A stretch of 10,545 nucleotides of DNA. Source: SG8-4 sp964598225 (lineage in GTDB: Bacteria; Planctomycetota; Phycisphaerae; Sedimentisphaerales; Anaerobacaceae). Positions within the stretch are counted from its first letter, which is position 1, and each line of letters begins with the position of its first letter. Below, in pieces: positions 6,229 through 10,545 of the stretch. Where the stretch lies: assembly GCA_964598225.1 (NCBI GenBank), contig CAZRBG010000111.1, forward strand, positions 1-10,545. Direction: 5' to 3'. A program made the position numbers and the translations under genes. Below the pieces are notes generated by a model. It was not told the DNA's origin. It searched no databases and saw nothing but the letters and a program-made list of their open reading frames with translations.

Positions 6229-8808
6229 TTACGCCTTCTCAAACTTGAATTTGTGAGAGTCGGCGTCGATTCTGATTTTGTCGCCTTCGGTGAACTTGCC
6301 TTCGAGCAGTTCGGTTGCGAGCGGATTTTCCAGCCGGTGCTGAATCGTCCGCTTCAGGGGTCTGGCGCCGAAGGCCGGGTCGAAGCCCTCTTGCATAATC
6401 TGGTCCCGCGCCTCATCGGTGAACTCGACGTCGAGGTCGCGACTTCGCAAACGATCGGCGAGGTAACCCAGTTGTATATCGGCAATCTTACGCAGATTAT
6501 CCTTGCTCAGCATGTGGAAGACGATTATCTCGTCGACGCGATTGAGGAACTCGGGCTTGAAAATCTGCTTCAGAGCATCCTTTACATGCGCTTCGATCTC
6601 CCAGTCGGCGCCGGATTCCTCGGTGAGCTGCTGGATCTGCGCGCCGGCGATATTACTGGTCATGATAAGGACAGTATTCTTGAAATCGACGGTTTTGCCC
6701 TTGCCGTCCGTAAGTCGTCCGTCATCGAAGACCTGGAGCAGGACGTTGAAGACATCCGGGTGGGCCTTTTCGATCTCATCGAGCAGAATCACCGAATAGG
6801 GTTTCCGCCGGACCGCTTCAGTGAGCCGTCCACCCTCTTCATATCCAACGTAGCCCGGAGGCGAGCCGATGAGCCTGGCGACCGAATGCTGCTCCATGAA
6901 TTCGCTCATATCGATTCGGACCATAGCGTTCGGATCGTTGAACAGAAAGTCCGCGAGCGCTTTGGACAGCTCCGTCTTGCCGACACCGGTAGGCCCGAGA
7001 AAGAGAAAGGTCCCTATCGGACGATTGGGATCGCCGAGGCCTGACCTGTTTCTGCGGACGGCGTTGCAGAGAGCTTCTACCGCCTCGTCCTGCCCGACGA
7101 CTCGGTGGCGAATCAGGTTCTCCATATTCATAAGCCGCTCCCGTTCGCCGCTCAACAGTTTCGCTACGGGGATCCCCGCCCATTTCGAGACCACACCGGC
7201 GATGTGCTCGGCAGTAACTTCGTTACGGATCATCGACCCGTCGGACTGGGCGAGCTTGGCTTCCTTTTCTTCCAGTTCCTTCTTGAGATTGGTAATGGTT
7301 TCGTACTTTAGACGGGCCGCTTTCTCCAATTCGCCCTTTCGCTGAGCATCCTCGAACTGATTCTGAGCGTCCTCGATTTCATTTTTGAGGGCTTTTATCT
7401 GATCGATCTCGCCCTTTTCCTGCTCCCATTGCGCGGTGAGTTCCTCGTCTTTTTTCCGTAACTCGGCCAGTTGTTTTTCAGTACTCTCCAGGCTTTCCCG
7501 ACTGGCCTGGTCGCTTTCCTTCTTGAGCGCTTCGCATTCGATCTGAAGCTGGACGATCCTCCTGCGTATGCCGTCGAGTTCGGCCGGCAGTGAATCGTTT
7601 TCTATTCTGAGCTTCGAGGCCGATTCATCGATAAGATCAATCGCCTTATCCGGCAGCCAGCGGTCTGTGATGTAGCGGTTCGACAAGGTCGCCGCGGCTA
7701 CCAGGGCCGAATCGGTAATACGCACACCGTGGTGCGCATCATAGCGGTCCTTGAGCCCCCGAAGGATGGCAATAGTCTGCTCGATGGTCGGCGGGTCGAT
7801 CGTAATCGGCTGGAAGCGCCTTTCCAGAGCGGCGTCTTTCTCAACGTGCTTTCGGTATTCGTCGATCGTGGTGGCGCCGATACAGCGCAGATCGCCCCTC
7901 GCAAGCGAGGGTTTGAGCAGGTTGCCGGCGTCGACAGCACCTTCGGCCTGGCCGGCCCCTACGACGGTGTGCAACTCGTCAATGAAAAGTATTATCTGCC
8001 CTTCGGCGGCGGTCACCTCCTTGAGCACTGCTTTAAGACGATCCTCGAATTCACCCCGAAACTTGGTCCCTGCAATCAGCGCTCCCATGTCCAGAGCGAT
8101 GACTCTTTTGTCTTTGAGTCCCGCAGGGACGTCACCGGCAACAATTCGCTGGGCCAGGCCCTCGACTATTGCCGTCTTGCCGACTCCCGGCTCGCCTATA
8201 AGAACGGGATTATTCTTCGTCCGGCGGTTGAGGACCTGCATACATCGACGAATCTCTTCATCCCTGCCGATAACCGGATCGAGCTTGCCCTTGCGGGCCA
8301 TGTCCAGAAAATCTATGCCGTAACGCTCGAGCGCCTTGTACTTGTCCTCCGGATTCTGATCGGTTACCTTTTCCGGCCCGCGGACTTCTTTCAGAGCGTT
8401 TTCGATCTGTTCGGCTGTGACGGAGTTGAGGCGCAGAAGCTCCTTGGCATCGCTCTGCACCGACGCCAGCGACAAAAACAAATGCTCGACGCTCAGGTAC
8501 TCATCGCCCATAGCATCCGCCCGATTCTGGGCATCCAGGACCACCTGGCCGAGGGCCGGATCGGGCATGACCTGCTCGGTTGTCTTGCCCTGCGGGAGCC
8601 GATTTATTTCACTTTCAATCATCTGTTTGATACGTGAGACGTTCGCGCCGATCTTTTTGAGAATCTGCACGGCTACACTCTCGTCGTCGCTGCAGATGGC
8701 GCTGAGCAGATGCAGCGGCGTCATAACTGTATGTGATTTGGCCATCACGATTTGCTGGGCGGTCGCCAGCGCCTCCTGGGCCTTTAATGTAAATTTGTCA
8801 AATTTCAT
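6229..8808 (-). CDS. clpB: ATP-dependent chaperone ClpB (Hsp100 disaggregase)
   Basis: A full-length ClpB of 859 residues that extracts and refolds aggregated proteins with DnaK. The N-terminal Clp_N repeats cover about 1-145. AAA-1 has Walker A GEPGVGKT (205-212), Walker B ILFIDE (273-278), pore loop TKFRGEF (248-254) and arginine fingers R330-R331. The coiled-coil middle domain, rich in Glu, Lys and Gln, spans about 408-525 and separates ClpB from ClpA/ClpC. AAA-2 has Walker A GPTGVGKT (605-612), pore loop GYVGYEEGG (652-660), Walker B ILLDEIE (674-680) and sensor 2 GARPLKR (814-820). There is no ClpP-binding IGF loop, as expected. The first pore loop has Phe instead of the usual Tyr. The start at 8808 has AGAAGG (8815-8820) at 6 bases. 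No HrcA (CIRCE) or HspR-type operator is visible upstream. Confidence 0.97.
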   Translation of the reverse strand: MKFDKFTLKAQEALATAQQIVMAKSHTVMTPLHLLSAICSDDESVAVQILKKIGANVSRIKQMIESEINRLPQGKTTEQVMPDPALGQVVLDAQNRADAMGDEYLSVEHLFLSLASVQSDAKELLRLNSVTAEQIENALKEVRGPEKVTDQNPEDKYKALERYGIDFLDMARKGKLDPVIGRDEEIRRCMQVLNRRTKNNPVLIGEPGVGKTAIVEGLAQRIVAGDVPAGLKDKRVIALDMGALIAGTKFRGEFEDRLKAVLKEVTAAEGQIILFIDELHTVVGAGQAEGAVDAGNLLKPSLARGDLRCIGATTIDEYRKHVEKDAALERRFQPITIDPPTIEQTIAILRGLKDRYDAHHGVRITDSALVAAATLSNRYITDRWLPDKAIDLIDESASKLRIENDSLPAELDGIRRRIVQLQIECEALKKESDQASRESLESTEKQLAELRKKDEELTAQWEQEKGEIDQIKALKNEIEDAQNQFEDAQRKGELEKAARLKYETITNLKKELEEKEAKLAQSDGSMIRNEVTAEHIAGVVSKWAGIPVAKLLSGERERLMNMENLIRHRVVGQDEAVEALCNAVRRNRSGLGDPNRPIGTFLFLGPTGVGKTELSKALADFLFNDPNAMVRIDMSEFMEQHSVARLIGSPPGYVGYEEGGRLTEAVRRKPYSVILLDEIEKAHPDVFNVLLQVFDDGRLTDGKGKTVDFKNTVLIMTSNIAGAQIQQLTEESGADWEIEAHVKDALKQIFKPEFLNRVDEIIVFHMLSKDNLRKIADIQLGYLADRLRSRDLDVEFTDEARDQIMQEGFDPAFGARPLKRTIQHRLENPLATELLEGKFTEGDKIRIDADSHKFKFEKA

Positions 8809-9203
8809 AGGTTACCTTCTTCAATAAAACTCCATATCAATAAAATTACTGCTTGAATGATTTATTGTGAGCAAACGGCGTGCCGAACGCGGCTTTCGCC
8901 ATAAATGCCGTCATAACAAGTGGTTATCGGCTCGGAATTGGCTTAATACGTGCCAAATTGGCAGCCTTCGGACTTGCGCGTCTATACGACGGCTCGACCA
9001 ATTGGGTTCAAAGCCGGCAATTGAACGCGCCATGAGCCTCGATTATAAGGCGTAAGGGCCGGGAGACTTTCCCGCCATTGACTTTTCCACCCCTATCTGG
9101 TATCAAGATATATGTTGCCGGATACTAAACTGCGACCGCTGCGAGAGATAATCGCAGAGTCAGCAAGAATAACGAGACTGGACACAAAAGCGGGAATATC
9201 ACC
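8809..9203. other. Divergent intergenic region between clpB and the PAS gene
   Basis: These 395 bases separate the divergent clpB and PAS-protein genes. The clpB side is AT-rich with two copies of TCAATAAAA (8821-8829 and 8837-8845), but I cannot place a confident clpB promoter there. The central part (8881-9055) has several short palindromes: ATAAC/GTTAT (8913-8927) and GCCAA-A-TTGGC (near 8953-8963). A 62-codon open frame at 8867-9055 has low-complexity basic composition and no ribosome site, so I do not accept it. CGGGA-GACTT-TCCCG (9060-9074) lies just before the PAS-gene promoter and could be an operator. In the predicted leader, CTGCGA/TCGCAG (9139-9157) forms a small stem with a 7-base loop. 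Confidence 0.5.
9078..9106 (+). promoter_or_regulatory. Probable promoter of the multi-PAS protein
   Basis: TTGACT (9078-9083; 5/6 match) is followed after 17 bases by TATCAA (9101-9106; 4/6), with TGG directly before it making an extended -10. Transcription would start near 9113, giving a leader of about 90 bases with a small stem at 9139-9157. Confidence 0.5.
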
Positions 9204-10545
9204 ATGTCGGATGGACAGAAAACTAAAGCCGAGCTGATCGAAGAGTTGAACATATTGCGCAGCCGAGTTGCGAAATTAGAAGCTAAGATCGGCAATAAGC
9301 AACATTCCCTGCACGAAGGATCCGAGAATACCTTCAAACTGGTGTTCGACTGTGCACCGGACGGGATGCTTCTGGCGGACGCCGAAACACGGGAGTTCCG
9401 AATGGCAAATAATGCACTTTGTCAAGAGCTGGGCTACACACGGCAGGAGATTGTCAGATTGGGAGTTGATGATATTCATCCTGAGCAGGAGCTTCCCTAC
9501 GTAGTGGAGCAGTTCGAGAAACTGGCTCGTGGAGAAATCCCGGTCGCCGCCGATATTCCGGTGAAAAGGAAAGACGGCAGCGTCTTCTACGCCGATATAA
9601 GCTCGGCCGAGACCACAGTTGCAGGCAGGAGATACCTGATGGGCATCTTCAGAGATATCACTGCCCATAAAAGAGCCGAGGAGCAGCTACGACACAGGAC
9701 CGAAACATTCCGGCTGGCAATGGAGGCAACCAGTGATGCAGTATGGGACTGGAATATGGTGACGGGTCAGGTCTACAGGAACCCTCGTCATGCTACAATG
9801 TTGGGATACAAACCGGAAGAACTCAGTGCATCACAGGACGAGTGGGAAGATCGGGTTCACCCCGATGATAAGGATTTCGTTCTTGGAGCAATTAACGAGC
9901 ATATCGAGGGCAAGAGCAAAACGGCTACAGCCGAGTATCGCCTGCGGACCAAGTCGGGCGATTATATATGGGTGTTGGGGCGTGGAAAGATTGTCGCGTA
10001 CGGCGACAACGGTTCACCGCTCCGGATGATCGGCACCAACACTGATATTACGGATCGAAAGCAGACAGAGAGAGCGTTGCAGCAGAGCGAGCTAAAATAC
10101 CGAACTCTGATAACCAACATCCCGGACGTCGTCTGGACCAGTGATTCTGAGGGAAACAGCACGTTTATCAGTCCGAATGTCGAAGGGGTCTACGGATATA
10201 CGGCCCGTGAGATACGTCAGCAGCGCCACGACCTGTGGCTCAAACGGGTCCATCCCGAAGATCTGGAAAGAGTGGAAAAGGCGTACCGCGCATTGCTCAA
10301 TAAGAACCGACCTTTCGACGTGGAGTACAGAATAAAAAGAAAAGACGGCCAGTGGATTTGGCTGCACGACAGATCGATAGCCACCTACGAAAAAGACGGA
10401 GTCAAGTATGCCGACGGTATTTTCTCGGACATCACCGGGAGAAGGCGAGCGGAGAATGCACTGAGAGAGAGTGAGGGAAAATACAGGACCCTGGTGGAAA
10501 GCGCCGGCGAGACTATTGCATCCGTTGACGAAGACGGAATATTTC
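9204..10545 (+). CDS. Multi-PAS sensor protein, probably a histidine kinase (3' end outside window)
   Basis: An open frame from ATG 9204 to the window edge gives 447 residues with no stop. A charged coiled coil opens the protein (TKAELIEELNILRSRVAKLE, 7-26). It is followed by three PAS/PAC units at about 42-153, 167-284 and 297-412 and the start of a fourth at about 427. The PAC ends FRDITAHKRAEE, NTDITDRKQTE and FSDITGRRRAE are classic, as are the RKDG and WIW/YIW motifs (KRKDG 121-125, YIWVLG 254-259, RKDGQWIW 379-386). The linkers between units repeat a Q/E-rich helix (AEEQLRHRTETF, TERALQQSELKY, AENALRESEGKY). There is no membrane helix, so sensing is probably cytoplasmic. Such arrays usually end in a histidine-kinase domain, less often GGDEF; the output is not visible here. 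Only GGGA (9192-9195) precedes the start, a weak ribosome site. Confidence 0.85.
   Translation, partial: MSDGQKTKAELIEELNILRSRVAKLEAKIGNKQHSLHEGSENTFKLVFDCAPDGMLLADAETREFRMANNALCQELGYTRQEIVRLGVDDIHPEQELPYVVEQFEKLARGEIPVAADIPVKRKDGSVFYADISSAETTVAGRRYLMGIFRDITAHKRAEEQLRHRTETFRLAMEATSDAVWDWNMVTGQVYRNPRHATMLGYKPEELSASQDEWEDRVHPDDKDFVLGAINEHIEGKSKTATAEYRLRTKSGDYIWVLGRGKIVAYGDNGSPLRMIGTNTDITDRKQTERALQQSELKYRTLITNIPDVVWTSDSEGNSTFISPNVEGVYGYTAREIRQQRHDLWLKRVHPEDLERVEKAYRALLNKNRPFDVEYRIKRKDGQWIWLHDRSIATYEKDGVKYADGIFSDITGRRRAENALRESEGKYRTLVESAGETIASVDEDGIF

Noticed and set aside
6172..8637. Long + strand open frames opposite clpB (6172-7044, 7729-8637)
   Set aside because: ClpB is intact and fully recognisable on the - strand; these are antisense shadows.
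8809..8880. CIRCE or sigma-32 promoter for clpB
   Set aside because: No TTAGCACTC-type inverted repeat and no CTTGAA/CCCCAT pair at suitable spacing on the - strand.
8867..9055. 62-codon + strand open frame starting GTG
   Set aside because: Basic, low-information protein without ribosome site or known domain, and interrupted by palindromes; more likely non-coding.
8911..9060. Possible integron attC-like site (ATAACAAGTGG ... GGCGTAA)
   Set aside because: The R''/R' core sequences (RYYYAAC and GTTRRRY) are not matched and no integron cassette genes are nearby.

Overview
The window is about 10.5 kb of bacterial chromosome with no complete mobile element, tRNA, rRNA or CRISPR array. The mix of genes suggests Planctomycetota, perhaps a Phycisphaerae or Sedimentisphaerales-type lineage. 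The clues are a YtrA-type GntR regulator in front of an ABC-2 exporter, a secreted VCBS/FG-GAP propeller protein, a multi-PAS sensor protein, and short palindromic repeats scattered between genes. This is inference from gene style; no marker gene for taxonomy is present.

Left part, + strand, 218-4277. A compact operon encodes a GntR/YtrA repressor-like protein (273-689), a small ABC-2 permease (777-1451), a larger permease carrying a ~390-residue non-membrane C-terminal domain (1448-3367), and an ABC ATPase (3378-4277). The two permease genes overlap by 4 bases (ATGA), and the ATPase starts 10 bases after the second permease. A clear promoter (TTGACA / TATAGT) precedes the operon. A perfect 11-base inverted repeat covers its -10 box and start site, very probably the operator of the GntR protein. 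The likely product is a ligand-responsive membrane exporter or envelope-stress module whose second permease displays a propeller-like domain outside the membrane. This fusion, together with an Asp in place of the usual catalytic Glu of the ATPase, is the most unusual thing in the window.

Middle, 4278-4370. The + operon and a run of - strand genes converge here on seven tandem copies of a 7-base unit (ACCAATT-like).

Right-centre, - strand, 8808 to 4371. Reading in order these are a full-length ClpB disaggregase (8808-6229), a secreted seven-repeat VCBS/FG-GAP beta-propeller protein (6111-4864), and a small basic, helical protein of unknown function (4790-4371). Spacings of about 70-120 bases and a possible promoter before the propeller gene suggest they need not form a single operon.

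Right end, 8809-10545. A 395-base divergent intergenic region separates clpB from a + strand multi-PAS sensor protein starting at 9204 that runs off the window. Three PAS/PAC units and the start of a fourth are visible; its output domain lies outside.
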